Positions 22,491-34,674 of a DNA stretch of 64,000 nucleotides are shown here, in pieces. Each line of letters opens with the position of its first letter. The stretch's first letter is position 1. A program made the translations under genes and the position numbers. The notes under the pieces were generated by a model, which ran no database searches, was not told the DNA's origin, and worked only from the letters and a program-made list of their open reading frames with translations. Origin of the DNA: Paroedura picta (taxonomy: Eukaryota; Chordata; Lepidosauria; Squamata; Gekkonidae); assembly GCF_049243985.1 (NCBI RefSeq), contig NC_135375.1, positions 23,994,490 through 24,058,489 on the forward strand, given 5' to 3'.

Positions 22491-23483
22491 CTCATGCCAA
22501 TTGCTGTCTCAGAATCCTAATCCATGTATTGATGGATGGTTAAGCAAAGTACACATCCACAAATTAAGTTTGTGTCCACCATAAACAAACAGAGGCTTGT
22601 TCGTTTCAAACTGTAGCACAGGAATCCACTTTTAGTACTCTTTCCTGTAAAGGAATCCCTGCAAGTAATGAAGGGGAAAGTTCTAGGTCTCTACCTACCC
22701 AGATGTTTTTCTTAAGACTGGGATGCATTAAAAAGTTTGATATCACCACGGCTTCAATCTGAAATGGTGAAATCTGCTCGATTACACCTCTGCCCAATTA
22801 TTGAACAAGTAGATACCCTGATTGCCATATATTTATTTAAAGTCTAAGCAAAATTTTTTAAATTAACCATCAACTTTTTTCAAAAACTAGGAAGGAATAT
22901 GGCCTTTGTCGTTTTCTTGGGAAGTTCTGAGGGAGCTCAGCCAAGCTTATTTCCATAATTGTTTTAGCTAGAGGTCATTTTAAAAAAACGACAATCCTGA
23001 AGATTGATTTCAGAAGTAGCTCAAGAACCAAATTAAACACTTCTGTCTAAGCTGTTGGAGGTACCCTGGGGTTCTGGATAAACCCAACTAAAACCCATCT
23101 TTCAAAATGTAATATTTTTCATGATCTTCTAAAAGATGGGCTAAATGTTTAGATAGGAACATTTCCAGAATGAAAATTGAAGTTGAGGATCATGAATTCC
23201 CTTTGCTTTCCATTGTCTTAAGACTCAGAGAGAGAAAAATAGCATGGAAGGAACTAGGGGCCCCCTTCCGCTTCAACTGGCCTTCTGGGTCATGATCCTA
23301 ACCAATGAGGTAGCACGTAGTTAAAGATGACAATCACACAACACCAAACAGGTAATCATACTGATACTGTGAGCGATGACGTCACCAAAGGTGTACAAAA
23401 TGAACTCAAAGTGAGGACGGCAGTCATTCTGACACATTGCGGTTGTATAGGAGGATTGAAGTGAACGTGGCACAGCCAGTATG
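22491..23483. other. Intergenic, nothing recognised
   Basis: No gene and no clear element end. Reading frames are short and unrelated to known proteins as far as I can judge. Confidence 0.4.
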
Positions 23484-23491
23484 GTATAAGA

Positions 23492-23614
23492 CAGGGGTAG
23501 TCAACCTGTGGTCCTCCAGATGCCCATGGACTACAATTCCCAGCATTTGCTGGCAGGGGCTCATGGGAATTGTAGTCCATGAACATCTGGAGTACCACAG
23601 GTTGACTACCCCTG
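23492..23614. mobile_element. Foldback hAT-type MITE, copy 2 (subfamily B)
   Basis: This 123-bp palindrome has ends CAGGGGTAGTCAACC and GGTTGACTACCCCTG. It is flanked by the perfect duplication GTATAAGA (23484-23491 and 23615-23622). It is slightly shorter at the centre than the 136-bp copies. Confidence 0.92.
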
Positions 23615-23622
23615 GTATAAGA

Positions 23623-24717
23623 TATAGAAGGACTGCACAAGACAATGCATACAACTCTCTGATACTGGAGACACTTTTCTTCTTGTGTCCTCACCTTGCA
23701 TTTCCTGTGTCTCAACCCCCTAGAAAGATGGCCCCACCACTTACATGGCTATCTACAGTCTCTGTCAAACTCACCCTAAGCCATTCAAATGAGGAGGGCA
23801 CTTTTGCAAGATGCAAAAATATTCACAAAAAGTACACTCCCCTTCCCATTTTGGTTCTCTATTGGGCCATAACTTGGTAGAGTGTTTTCCATCTCTACTG
23901 GCAAGTCTTCCGGTTTCTTACTGAACCAATGCTTACAACTTTTCCCTTCTACAATACCTGACTTGATGCCACCATGGCATCTGGAGAACAGATCAGCCCA
24001 GCAGTTTGAAATCAGACAGCAAATACTCAGGAGCTATTTGCCATTGGATTCATTTCAATCAGATTCTCTAACTGCCTTTAAACAATTGAACAAATAGAAG
24101 TGAAAATATATCATACCCCATTGCATACACTTGATCAGGGACATATCGCTTTCAACCTCAAAGTACATATCCAAGGGCAGTGCTGTTGTAACAATAGCCA
24201 TGTGCAAGGTGTAGATCACACATAAGGATTATTTTTCACCATGTTTTGGGGGAAAAAATGAGCAGATGGCACAAATTCGTTATTCTCAATTTAAATTACA
24301 AGGTCTAAGAGCAGATTATCAAAACTGTTCTTCCCGCTGCGAGCTGACTGTGGCGTAGGACCAGATATCACCTGTGGTTTTCAAATGCAGGATACAAATG
24401 TAACTTATAGAATAGGTTTGATTTTATATATTTATCATATTTTATACCATCCTTCCTCTAGGGAGGTCAAGTCAACCATATTATCCTCTCACAATAGCCA
24501 TGTAAAGTAAGTCATTCTATCTGACTGGTTATGGGGAGTGATTTGCTTCCTTTTCCATAGTCAGGGATTCTCTTCAAATGAGAAGAAAAGACTACTGAAT
24601 ACAGAGACATTTAATGCCTAAAGAATCATTCCTCTGCCTTTACAGCCCCTCTAAGAAGGTGCCCCCATCCTCCATTGTTTCCAATGAAGGGGGAGGATCA
24701 AAAAAAGCAAGGGTAAT
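23623..24717. other. Intergenic, one old repeat piece
   Basis: Near 24420-24550 a minus-strand SINE or L2 remnant may be present (ATACCATCCTTCCTCTAGGG). No gene was recognised. Confidence 0.4.
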
Positions 24718-24957
24718 ATAAGAAGAAGAGTTGCTTCTTATTTGCTGCTTTTCTCTACCAGAAGGAGTCTCAAAGCGACTTACGGTCGCCTTCCCTTTCC
24801 TCTCCCCACAACAGACACCCTGTGGGGTGGGTGAGGCTGAGAGAGCCCTAATATTACTGCTTGGTCAGAACAGCTTTATCACTGCTGTGACTAGCCCAAT
24901 GTCACCCAGCTGGCTGCATGAGGGGGAGTGCGGAATCAAACCCGGCTCACCAGATTT
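24718..24957 (-). mobile_element. tRNA-SINE family A, head truncated
   Basis: The plus strand shows AAGAAGAAGAGTTGCTTCTT, AGTCTCAAAGCGACTTACGG, CCCTGTGGGGTGGGTGAGGC and CAAACCCGGCTCACCAGATT. The terminal tRNA A-box part is missing. It is otherwise close to the copy at 10.9 kb. Confidence 0.88.
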
Positions 24958-25756
24958 AGTGATGGCACTGAAGTTAAAAAATAACAAGTGGATTTTCAGA
25001 TTTAGCTAGCTTGCCACAAATGATGGTCTCTTGCTCATAATTAAAAATGAAAATATTATGAGTTTGAGCACAATGTGTGTCCACGCAGCCTGCATACCTC
25101 CAGGCACTGGGGGTGGGAGGGAGCTGCTGCTTTGCTGCATATCTGTTGTTTGTTCAAATTTCCTTGTTCTTTTAAAAATGAATGATGTCATTTGTAAAAT
25201 AGTACCTTGATGCCTGTGAATCAAGAAATGCAGCTGGGAATTTTGCATATGTCAATATGACCTTTAAAAGAAACAAATTAGGAATCTTGCCATTTTAAAG
25301 GAGAAGGCTTGTTCCATGAACAGTGAACCAGCCACAATTAAAAACAGACCCACTGATTTAAATATCTGGCAAGCTGGCTGACTGAAATGTTGCAGGGTTG
25401 CCTAGGCAATGTCCCACCTTTCCAAAACCCAACTCTACCATTCTCAAATGGCAGTCTGAACCATCTAAAACTCTTGTTTTTTTGGGGAAGGGGCCACTGA
25501 ATACTCAGTGATCTCTCCCATTGATCCTTTTATGACTGAGTCAAATAGATGATGATTATCACTACTTTTTCTACATGCCCAGAAAAGCCATTGGGGAGCA
25601 GCATATAATTTTGATGGCACTTTCATGGCTCAAGTCTGTGTAAGTGCTCTACCATCTGCTTAAGAAGTGAGCAATGCATAGTCTTCCTAATTTTTCTTCT
25701 GTTGCTCACTCATAAGAGAAGTGCATTCTGCAGATGTATCCTCCTAATCAAATCTG
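24958..25756. other. Intergenic, nothing recognised
   Basis: Ordinary sequence without gene or clear repeat structure. Confidence 0.4.
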
Positions 25757-25815
25757 ATTAATTCATAGAGTTGGAAAAGACCTCCAGGGCCATCTAGTCT
25801 AACCTCCTGCAGAAT
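25757..25815 (-). mobile_element. CR1 3' end fragment
   Basis: The plus strand ATTCATAGAGTTGGAAAAGA followed by CCATCTAGTCTAACCTCCTG is the reverse complement of the CR1 3' end. Only about 60 bp remain. Confidence 0.8.
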
Positions 25816-26454
25816 GGAGCAATTCGGACCTTTTTTAAAAAAGGGGGATGATGGGGGTGGTGGTCAAAGATGGAGAGGATATTCATAAATGGACATGGTT
25901 ACAAGAACAGGAATATGACAAGCCTACAAGAGAGGGCAATATAATGCTGTCATTTCCCAGCTCTAGTTCGGAACCAGGGTATTCACCATTCAGTATCCCA
26001 AACCAATTAGCTCCCAGATCAAAGCGTACCACACAGACAACACAATTATTTTATTTGAGATTAGAAGCACAGTGATCAGCCTGCCACAGTGCTGCCTGGA
26101 ATGGCAATGTGGTGAATGAGCAGAAATAGAAGCAAAGTATTTAATTCACTCATTAGATGGGGAAAGCACATGAATGCCAATTGCTGCCTAATTGCCAGAC
26201 ATCTGAATCTAGGAGACGTCACTGAAAATGAACGTGAGCAGCCCTGTCTGAGACAAATGAATAATCCTCCAGTCTCTGTCACTGACAGATTACTACTGTG
26301 AGAGATGTTAAGGGAACAATCTGTCAGGAACTCCTCCCACTCAAGGCCCACTGGAATGAACACCACTTGCAAAGACATACATTCCAGTGATCCCTCTTTA
26401 CCAGGGATAGTTCTGCTTTCCAGTACCTGTCCCCAGTGAGCCACACACATGTAC

Positions 26455-26995
26455 ATACCTATGAAGTTGCCTTATACTAAATCAGATCCTTGGTCCATCA
26501 TAGGACACTCACAACAACCCTATTGCTCATCCACTGTAACCTGCCACCCCCTGGAGCCTCCACAGAATCAGCCTCTCCATCAGATGGCTATCCAGCCTCT
26601 GTTTAAGGATGCTGATAGTTACCGAGGGACTAATGCAGCTGCTTATTGGTGCATCAACAGGTGGTGGCTGGGCAACTTCAAGCAATCCTGGATTACGGAG
26701 ATTATTTGGATGTTTGGATGCATTTTGCTGACTGTCAGGAGAAGACTGAGAACCTCCCTGACCTCATCATAGAATCATAGAGTTGGAAGGGATCTCCTGG
26801 GTCATCTAGTCCAACCCCCTGCACTATGCAGGACACCCATAACCCTATTGCTCATCCACTGTAACCTGCCACCTCCTTGAAGTCAGTCTTGTCTACTCAG
26901 ACTGGCAGCAGCTCTCCAGGATCTCAAATAGAGGTCCTTTCAACTGGAGATGCTGAGGACTGAACGTAAGCCACAGTATTTCCCTATCACTGTCC
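26455..26995 (-). mobile_element. tRNA SINE (family C) split by CR1 pieces
   Basis: The first part, 26455-26495, reads GAAGTTGCCTTATACTAAAT. The continuation, at 26879-26995, reads GTCTTGTCTACTCAGACTGG and TTTCAACTGGAGATGCTGAG. The two join in the order expected for a known tRNA SINE. About 380 bp of minus-strand CR1 text lies between them. The tRNA head itself is eroded. Confidence 0.7.
26496..26878 (-). mobile_element. Two CR1 3' fragments nested in a SINE
   Basis: The text CCTATTGCTCATCCACTGTA, ACCTGCCACC occurs twice (about 26519 and 26842). The first copy extends into the CR1 ORF end (CCAGCCTCTGTTTAAGGATG). The second begins at the terminal AGAATCATAGAGTTGGAAGG at 26769. They are two CR1 insertions or one partial duplication. 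Confidence 0.75.
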
Positions 26996-27239
26996 CTGTT
27001 TTAACAAAGACAACTGTGATGCTTTTAAGAGTAATAAATTGGCATAAGTTTCCATGTCAGGTTCACAGCAGGGATATATTCTGCAAAGCTACAAACATGA
27101 GAAAGTAGAGGAGTGATTACACAAAGAGGCTAGAATCCTGAATTTCCCAGAATAAGGTTCATTTAAGTATATAGCAAAGCAAAAACCAAATTAAGAGGGT
27201 AAACAAATCCACACAAAATGGAGCAGTCCCAACTGCATA

Positions 27240-27425
27240 GCTGAGATAGTATAGCCCAGTGTTAGTACTGGACAAGGACTGGGGAAAACCAAGTTCAGCT
27301 CTCCATGTTACTATGAAACTAGCTGTTGGACCTTAGACTGGCCCATCTCTTCTGGCCAAATCGACTTTTCAGGGTTGTTAACAAGGAGAAATATAAATAA
27401 ATTGATGTAACCCACCTTGGGTGGC
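27240..27425 (+). mobile_element. Old tRNA-SINE-like fragment
   Basis: Text such as CAAGTTCAGCTCTCC, TGGACCTTAGACTGGCCCAT and CAGGGTTGTTAACAAGGAGA resembles an eroded MIR-like or reptile SINE. Confidence is limited by divergence. Confidence 0.4.
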
Positions 27426-27439
27426 CATTGGGATTACCT

Positions 27440-27720
27440 CTTCCATTATGTCCCCCAATGTGCATTATGTTGTAGCAAACAAAATCTGTTTCAGATCCTC
27501 GGCCCCAAGGGAGTCAAATTGGCCTCCAAGAGGCCCAGGGCCTTTTCAGCCCTGGCCCCAGCCTCTTGGAATGCTCTGCCAAACGAGATCAGGGTCCTTT
27601 CAAGTATTAAACAGTTCTCTAGGGCCTGCAAGACAGGAGGTGCTCTGCCAAGCCTGTTGTTGATGCCATGAAATTATATCAGAATTCTGACCTCCCTACT
27701 TAAAACATCCAACCTACATC
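27440..27720 (+). mobile_element. L2-like LINE, end of ORF2
   Basis: The encoded text SKRPRAFSALAPASWNALPN followed by EIRVLSSIKQFSRACKTGG is the usual C-terminal end of L2-type ORF2. Similar text occurs at 63.35 kb and, inverted, at 21.7 and 35.6 kb. It is a 5'-truncated fragment. Confidence 0.8.
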
Positions 27721-27944
27721 TACCACCAATGATATGACCACACTTTATGTGTTCCTCTATCAAAGTTAGGCTAAGAAAAAGAAGAAAAAACTATAGTTTG
27801 CTGGCCACCCTGTCTACAGCCCATCCAGCTGAAGTCCACCTGAGTGAACATCTTATTCCGCCTCTGCTTTTTTGACTTGGAGAAGGAGGCAACTGGAACC
27901 AGCTGGTCTAGTTAGTTGATATTTGATTGTTTTCAATTTTTAAA

Positions 27945-28110
27945 AACTTAATATTTATTTTCACATTTATATGCCACCCTTCCCTGTAGACTTAGAGTAG
28001 CTTACAACATATCATGAGAGAAAACAATGGTTAAAATATTTTAATCATTTTAAAACAATCAGATTTATTTTAAAACAATCAGATTTATTTTAAAACAATC
28101 AGGGAACTCA
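27945..28110 (-). mobile_element. L2-like tail plus short tandem repeat
   Basis: AACTTAATATTTATTTTCAC with TATATGCCACCCTTCCCTGT resembles a minus-strand L2-like 3' end. It is followed at about 28050-28110 by three copies of a unit of about 19 bp, TTTTAAAACAATCAGATTT. Confidence 0.55.
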
Positions 28111-31100
28111 CTACCTTCTCTCCAGTAAATGTGAGGTCAAGTTATAGTGCTTTGCTGTTGAATATTAACATTTCTGTGCGTGTTGATTTCAAACAATTTA
28201 ATTTTTTTTCTTCTTGACAAAAATAACTTGATTCCAATCAGTACCTAGTGTGGTGAAATTATTTTGTAGGGTCCCCAGTCCTGCCAAAATTTGATGTCAA
28301 TCAGTCTCAGGATAAGCAGAACCATCATTTATCTGTGCCATTTCCCAAATACAGAAGTACCAAAAAGTGTACACAGTCTACCATAACTGCAAGAGAAAAA
28401 GGAAATGATAATTATTTATTTTGTATGATAATTATTTGTTTTGTGAGTGTCTTTAAATACATTTTGCATTTTGTTGCATGGTCTCTATACATGTAATGGT
28501 CTGGCCAGGTGTGGGTATCAAATTAAATCAACCCATACATCAAATACAACCTTGCATCAAATAGCCAAATTCAAGGGAGGAGACAAGATACAAAGTTGTT
28601 TCAGACTAGGGTTCAGGATTCCAAAAGTCAGGCAAGCATGATAGTCTGGTCCAGGGATTCAAGGCTTTGAGGATTCAAGCAAGGTGGCATCTTACCAATG
28701 TACAGCTTACATTACATCCGCACCCCACAACTTCCCTCAAGAGGCTTTAACGTTAAATGCCAGATGCTCAGACTTAATCCTGCAATAATTCTTCATCACT
28801 TTCAGCAGGTAGCTGATGTCTAGCCATGAGGATGAGAGCTGGCTATCCATGACAGCCCTATCCAAGGCAGATAAGTACAAAATGAGCAGGAGTTTGACTC
28901 ACGATGATCTGGTGGCCCCCACTAAATGCTGAGAGTTTCTATCACCGGCATCCAGCAGCCCCAACTCACTGGACCCACCCACTCTCACCCCTCTTAAAGT
29001 GGATGGGGAAAAGTGGGCAACACAAGTCAGGTGGGGGGCCTGCTCTTTCACTCTCCCCCTTCCATTTCTGGGGGGCCGGGCAAGGGACAGGCCTTCTGCC
29101 TCATTTCCCCTTCCTCTAATGGTGCTAGGAGTCCCTTCCAGGGCCACAGTTGCTTCCAAATCTGGCCCTGGATGTTACTGTGCAGCCAAGAGATATGTGG
29201 TGACTTTGGCCATGCACAACCTTCCAGCGTCTCATACTGGGGAGATCTGAAGTCAGGTTCCTCCTCAGCTGTGAAGCTCATTGGGCAACCTTGGGGCAGT
29301 TGCTTTATTTCTTGGCAAAACCTACTTTACAAGGCTGTCCTGGGAATGAAATGGGACCACATATGTTCTTTGGAAGAAAGGCAGGATAAAATTGTGCAAA
29401 GCAGTTATTTAGAACGAGGCCAGTAGGGAAACGGTTGTCTATTTTCTTCCTGACATGTGTATTAACAACATCAGCTTCTACAAACAGTGGTTCATCACTA
29501 AGCCAGATCTTTATTTAAAGTGACTGTGCTGCTCGGGGAAGGATGAATTATTCATTTCATGAGCTCTCTTGATAACAAACTCCTCTCAAGAAGAAATTGG
29601 TGCAATTTTTGTTCGTAAGAGGAACTACATTTCAGTAAAAGAAAGACTCCCTCCCCACCCCCGCTCCATCCTCAAATCTTCAGGAATTTCCCAAGCTGGC
29701 TTTGGCAGCTCCACTCCCCATTCCCTGCCCATAGCCAGGAGGCGTGGGAGGAGAACCTGGCAACCCTACCCTCGTGTCTGGACTGAGCCGTAATACTTAC
29801 ATAGTGTATTAGAAGTGACAACTCAGCCCATCAGAGTCTCATTCTTATGCAGAGGAAAAAAAACATATCTATTTTTCCTCGCCAGCAGAAGTTCCACTCC
29901 CAAAATTGTGGATCGACAACTTCCGCCATAGCTGAACAGCCAACAAGAGTGGAAGGCAAACGGCATCATGCTGTACTCAGAACCTCATAAGAGAAACAGC
30001 CATGAAGGATGACAGCAGAGTCAGAAGGCAAGCCAGAGGTCATTGCCCAGTAGTCAAACTGCAATAAAACATATGATATGTTTAGAGCAGCTCTCAGCAA
30101 ATCATTTACTGCTAGTGCTGTAGGTGTTTTCTGTTGCTGCTGTTGTTTAGTCAAAATGCCCATTTGGATGTGGAGCAGTTCTTAAGGCCTTACGCAAATA
30201 CCACAGCCTTCTCCTCCTGAATCCTTCTGTTTCACACAAAGGCTGCACAGACAATCTTCTCAGCCCCTGGGTCTGATCACCCATGAGTGGCTGCTTTGGG
30301 TGCTTCTCCCCCTTCTTAGATGCCTCATGAAATTCAACAGTTGGGGGGGGGGATATTACGACCTTTGGACAGGAGTCCTTGCCATTGCTTCAGATTATAT
30401 GCTTATGTTTCCTGCATCAGTACAAGAAGAGAAGGTAGCCTATTTGAGATATAAACACAAAGGCTACTTCTCCCCAAAACCAGGTTCCCTCTATAAGCCT
30501 TTTAAGAAGGAGGCTGAAAAACATAATTAATAAATAGATTTTAATTTAAATATTCCAAATCTGTTTCTTAATGGCAGTTACCTTGCAGGCTGGAATTGCC
30601 AGGTTGTACAGAGGACTTGGACAACAATGCTTTGGGGCATGTTCTGGCCACAGCTTTATTGTGATGTACATGAGTGTCAGCAAATACCAAAAGCTATATA
30701 GCTCCCTCCCTCGTAGCACTGTGGAACTTTTTTGCATTGGCAGTTTCCCTTGCTTTTGCAGTGCATTTCCATAGGGTGTTTTTACCCATTCTGCCTTTGC
30801 TTTCACTTTCAATACATATCTCAGTTGGGGTTAAATTTGCCTTCTACCTTGATTTCCCTCATTTCAGCTTCTCAGCTTACTTTCTGGTTGCTTTCTCTCC
30901 AGCTTATATGAGAGAGCTTTTGAGGCACTCCCCCACCCCGCCAGAATCAATCAGAAGCCAATCGATTGTAATCGAACACTGTTTTTCTTTTCTGCATATC
31001 TTAAAAATAAAAATAATTTTTAAAGAAGCCAAAGTTAAAACAGAAGCATAAAAATTCCATTGGATTTGTTCTCTCCATCCCTTTTACACCCTTCAGAGGA

Positions 31101-31835
31101 TATTTCTCCACTTATCTACTGTCTTCATTGGACTCTTGCCTCCCACTCCACACCATTGCCCTGCTCCCCCTTATTTGGTTTACAGTCTTCATCTGTTCCC
31201 ATTTCCCAGTTTCAAAATATTTGCTTAAAAAACAAAACTCCATAGACTCTCCCAGCCTGGCTGCACAGCTGAGATGCTCAATGGTCCACCTTCTCCTGTG
31301 ACGAGAAGCGGCTCCCTTCCCAGTTTGCCTCCTCCTTTTATAGTGCTTTTGCGATACTACCTTGTAAGAGTGTTGGCAAACACATCTACTTGCCTTCACA
31401 GTCAGTGACATCTTTCTGTTCACTGACTGGGCAGGATTATGAGTTGCCAACCTGCAGGTGGGCAATCAGGCAAACAAGACAATACACAGGAAACAACAGG
31501 CAGAAAATGGAAGTCGTATACACATAAGCAACTGTTGACCTTAAGAGCCAGATAACCAAAACTGTGCGTATTATTTGTTATTGCAGAATGAATTTAGTTA
31601 TGTTATGATCCACGTAAGTTATTTTTTTATAAAGATTAATTCTCAACAAAAGCATATGTTTTTCTTTCTTCTATTTCAGCGTCATGCTTTGGAGTTGAAG
31701 GCTGGGCCCAGGTTGCATCAAAAGCAGAATGAAATACAAGACAGAAACATATGCATGTTTTTGTGGAGAACTGTAACATAACTAAATTCATTTTGAGATA
31801 ACAAAAAACGTGCATATAATTCATCATCTTTCTTT
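28111..31835. other. Intergenic, mostly unrecognised
   Basis: No gene seen. An eroded plus-strand SINE lies at about 29245-29400 (CAACCTTGGGGCAGTTGC, AAGGCAGGATAAAATTG). The stretch 29430-29600 looks non-repetitive and rich in ATTA-type motifs (GAATTATTCATTTCAT). The part 30540-31470 shows no clear repeat end. A G run occurs at 30342-30351. Confidence 0.4.
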
Positions 31836-31844
31836 TTAGGACAA

Positions 31845-32073
31845 CAGTTGCTGTGTAGATAGTACCAATAGGCAGGTGGGGCCTGGAGATCTCCCACTTT
31901 TACAATTCTTCTCTAGATGAAAGATATCAGTTCATCAGAAAAAAATATTGCTTTGGAGGATGAACACCGTGGTACTATATCTCACTGAGGTCCTTCCCTT
32001 CCCTAAACCCTGCCCTCCAGGCTCAATTCCCCAAAATCTCCAGGAATTTCTCAACCTGGAATTGGCAACCCCA
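31845..32073 (+). repeat. Unnamed interspersed repeat of about 220 bp
   Basis: The copy begins CAGTTGCTGTGTAGATAG, contains TGGGGCCTGGAGATCTCCCA, TTGCTTTGGAGGATGAACAC and CAAAATCTCCAGGAATTTCT, and ends CTGGAATTGGCAACCCC. Related copies lie at 41.39, 47.51 and, inverted, 53.39 kb, with a fragment near 44.15 kb. The ends GTTGCC and GGCAAC look inverted, so a DNA-transposon origin is possible. I do not know the family name. Confidence 0.6.
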
Positions 32074-32075
32074 AT

Positions 32076-32837
32076 TCAGCCATGTGATTTGTCCAGAAAA
32101 CAGTAGCAGCTCAGAAGGGAAATGGACCACATTGGGCTACCAAAAAAAAAAAAAAAAAAGTGTTCCCACAATTGGAGTGTTCCTTGGGGGAAATCTGACT
32201 CCTCCCAAAAGTACAAGCTGTGCTTGGCAGCTGTCAATGAACATATTTTCAATACCAGCAGTCAGGAGCAAGGTGCATAAGAGAAAGTGGCATAGCTCTC
32301 CAGCCAAAGACTCCTCATCCTTTTCCAGTCACAGGACTCTTATAGAATCTTCTTGGCAGGGTCACATTTTGGGGGGGGGGGGAGGAGGAAGGCATGCTTC
32401 AATGATCATCCTAGTTTGTGATCAGCAGCTACATGGGCTATGTGCCAAGTAGAGCAGGTGGGGGGATGCATGAGGAGGGAAATCCCTGCTTGCATGATGA
32501 AATAAGATCCCTCCCTCCCCCCCTTTGGGAGGCTGGCAATGAGAAGGGAGATGAGAGGGGCTCCCCCCCCCACTTGGATGGGCTGTGGCTTGGAGGAACT
32601 ACCAGGCAGTGGGGTAGGTGGAGGATTCCCCCCCCCCTTTCAAGGCTGGCAACATTTCAAGTCAGTCCAAAGGATGGTGGAAGATGCAAAGAAAACTGAA
32701 AGTGTGTGGGCATTCATGGCAGGAGGAAGGCACTCAAGAAATGGCGGAAATTAACTAAAATACTGATTGAGTAGCATCTTCTAGCTCTCATAATACAATT
32801 TCATTCCTCCACTACCTGTCAAATCAAGTATAACCAG
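32076..32837. other. Intergenic, homopolymer-rich
   Basis: Contains an A run (32142-32159), a G run (32370-32382) and several C runs between 32510 and 32640. No gene was recognised. Confidence 0.45.
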
Positions 32838-33350
32838 AGATGGGAAATTGCCAGAAAAGATTTCCACCAACAAAGGTGTAAAGCAGGGTTTCCCTATTGT
32901 GCCCATCCATTTCAATCTTTTATTGTACAATCTAGCCTCCACTTTGCTTTCAGGAGATGATCATGCCCCATCAATTGCCTTCAAGAGAGTACCTATACTC
33001 CTCTACGCTGATGACACAATTATTCCCGCGCATGCCCGTATAAGACCAAAAAGGCTACTAAAAATGGTGTGTATGAATATTGCTCAACAAGTGAGTTTCT
33101 TGTATTGTTTTCTATGTTTTATGTAAACTGCCCTGAGCCTCTGGGGAGGGTGGTATATAAATATAATAAATAAATAAACAAACATGTTAGAACTCAGTTC
33201 CAACAAATCTAAGATCATAGTCTTTAAATAAGTGCAGAAAATGCACAAGTGGTCAGGAGAATGACAAGATGTAGAACAGGTTAAGTCCCTTAAATATCTT
33301 GGACTTCACCTCCATCGAAATAGTTCATTGTCAACTCATAAAAACATGGC
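32838..33350 (+). pseudogene. Non-LTR retrotransposon RT fragment, interrupted
   Basis: The first part encodes TNKGVKQGFPIVPIHFNLLL followed by FKRVPILLYADDTII. This is reverse-transcriptase text around the catalytic YADD box (about 33001-33015), with the upstream KGVKQG motif. At about 33075-33182 an L2-like 3' tail interrupts it. The frame then resumes with LNSSKSKIIVFK and VKSLKYLGLHLHRN, typical of the region after the YADD box. The LINE clade is neither CR1 nor L2, and I could not name it. An in-frame stop follows IVFK. Confidence 0.75.
33075..33182 (+). mobile_element. L2-like 3' tail nested in another LINE
   Basis: TATGTAAACTGCCCTGAGCC, TCTGGGGAGGGTGGTATATA and AATAAATAAATAAAC form a standard L2-like 3' end. 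Reverse-transcriptase text of another LINE continues on both sides, so this piece inserted later. Confidence 0.8.
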
Positions 33351-34239
33351 AATCAATAATTCCAGGTAACGAAGGGGAAAAAGGGTTGATCAGTGCTTGA
33401 ACCCAAAGCCCCACCCTGCACAAGTCACACATGACATTGCAATTCAATTTAAGAAAGCTGCATTGTTGGGGGATGGAGCATAAAGGCAGAATTCGAATCT
33501 GCAGACAGCCATTCCTGTTGAAAAGCCCCTGAATGGGTATCAGACGACAAGCAGAAGGCTCATTGCTCAAGAAGCATATCAGAACAGAAGCACAGTGTGC
33601 AGGGAATGAAAAATCATGATTCTGCTAAACGGCTGGCTTTTCTATTGCTGCTGGCTAAACATGCTTCTGCCTGCAGCTTCTTTTGTGATGCCAGCTCCAG
33701 TACACAGCTGCATCAAACCGAGTGCCTGGAACTTGGCAAGAACGCGACATATCTCTCTCGCACACTGGCCCACTATCACGCAAAAAGCATTCTAAAATGG
33801 CAATGGACCATTCACTTTCTGAAATAATGAAATGGGAATCATTTTCTCACTGTTCTTTGGCTAAATGAAATGGGCAGCTCTGAGGGGCCACCGACTGATT
33901 CTACTGCCCACCTACTTTCGGTGTTGCTAATGCACTTTTTAATGTGGCTGATTTTAGAAACAATGCAGGGAAATGACCTGTTCTATAACTGGAGTGCTTC
34001 ATCCTGCAAAATGGTTAGCAAAGCAATGCATGCTGAGGTTTAGCCGACTCTGCAAAATAAATAGTCTCTTGGTAAGTTCACAAAAGATCTCATCATGGCC
34101 CCGCTATTGTGTGGTTACAGCCTTGTGAGTGCCATATGCAGTCATCGACAAAGCTACACCAAAGTGGGGATGCCTAGGACTTTGCTGAGAACATCACTCC
34201 CCCTTGTCAGACAATGGATGGATTGGTATTTTAGTCCGC
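33351..34239. other. Intergenic, non-repetitive stretch
   Basis: No gene. The part 33830-34100 shows no repeat signature and contains blocks such as GCACTTTTTAATGTGGCTGA and AATGCATGCTGAGG. It is a candidate for sequence conservation, on appearance only. Confidence 0.3.
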
Positions 34240-34365
34240 CGTCAGATACTTGGGTTATATTCTAATTATATATTGTTTTATCGGGGGGTTATTGTTGTAA
34301 CCCACCACGAGCCTTTATAGGGAGTAGCGGGCTAAAAGTCTAAATAATAATAATAACATGGTCAC
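34240..34365 (+). mobile_element. L2-like 3' tail
   Basis: TGTAACCCACCACGAGCC, TTTATAGGGAGTAGCGGGC and an AATAATAATAATAA end form a squamate L2-like 3' end. The ORF part is absent. Confidence 0.65.
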
Positions 34366-34674
34366 CAAGCAAATGTACCTTGCTCAAACTGTCTCCACCA
34401 ACTCCTTGATTGTACTCAAGTGGATCCCCTGATCAGATGGCTTTGATTTTGTTGTTCATGTCTACTCAAACACCATGCTGATAGATTCAAGTGGGTAGCA
34501 GTGTTGCTTGCAAGTGTTTTGCTTGCTAGTGAGTGACAGAATAAGCAAAAGACACATTTGTTTCAGTGGTTTTACAATGCTTTTATGGCCGGGGAGTAAG
34601 AGATCATAACTCTTATGGGGTTATGGATTAGGAGACATGCATAAGCATGTGTGGATCTGGATATGAACAGGTCA

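Noticed and set aside
23437-23654. Recurrent SRCPWTTIP text on both strands at several sites
   Set aside because: It comes from the foldback MITE, which gives nearly the same peptide from either strand because it is a palindrome.
24731-25009. Recurrent short frame with FSLPEGVSKRL and FPFLSPQQTPC, seen at several places
   Set aside because: It is the family A tRNA SINE translated in one frame. It also appears at 11.0, 20.1, 51.6 and 62.2 kb and is not a gene.
28050-28110. Short tandem repeats considered as a CRISPR-like array
   Set aside because: Units are directly adjacent without spacers, and the genome is that of a vertebrate.
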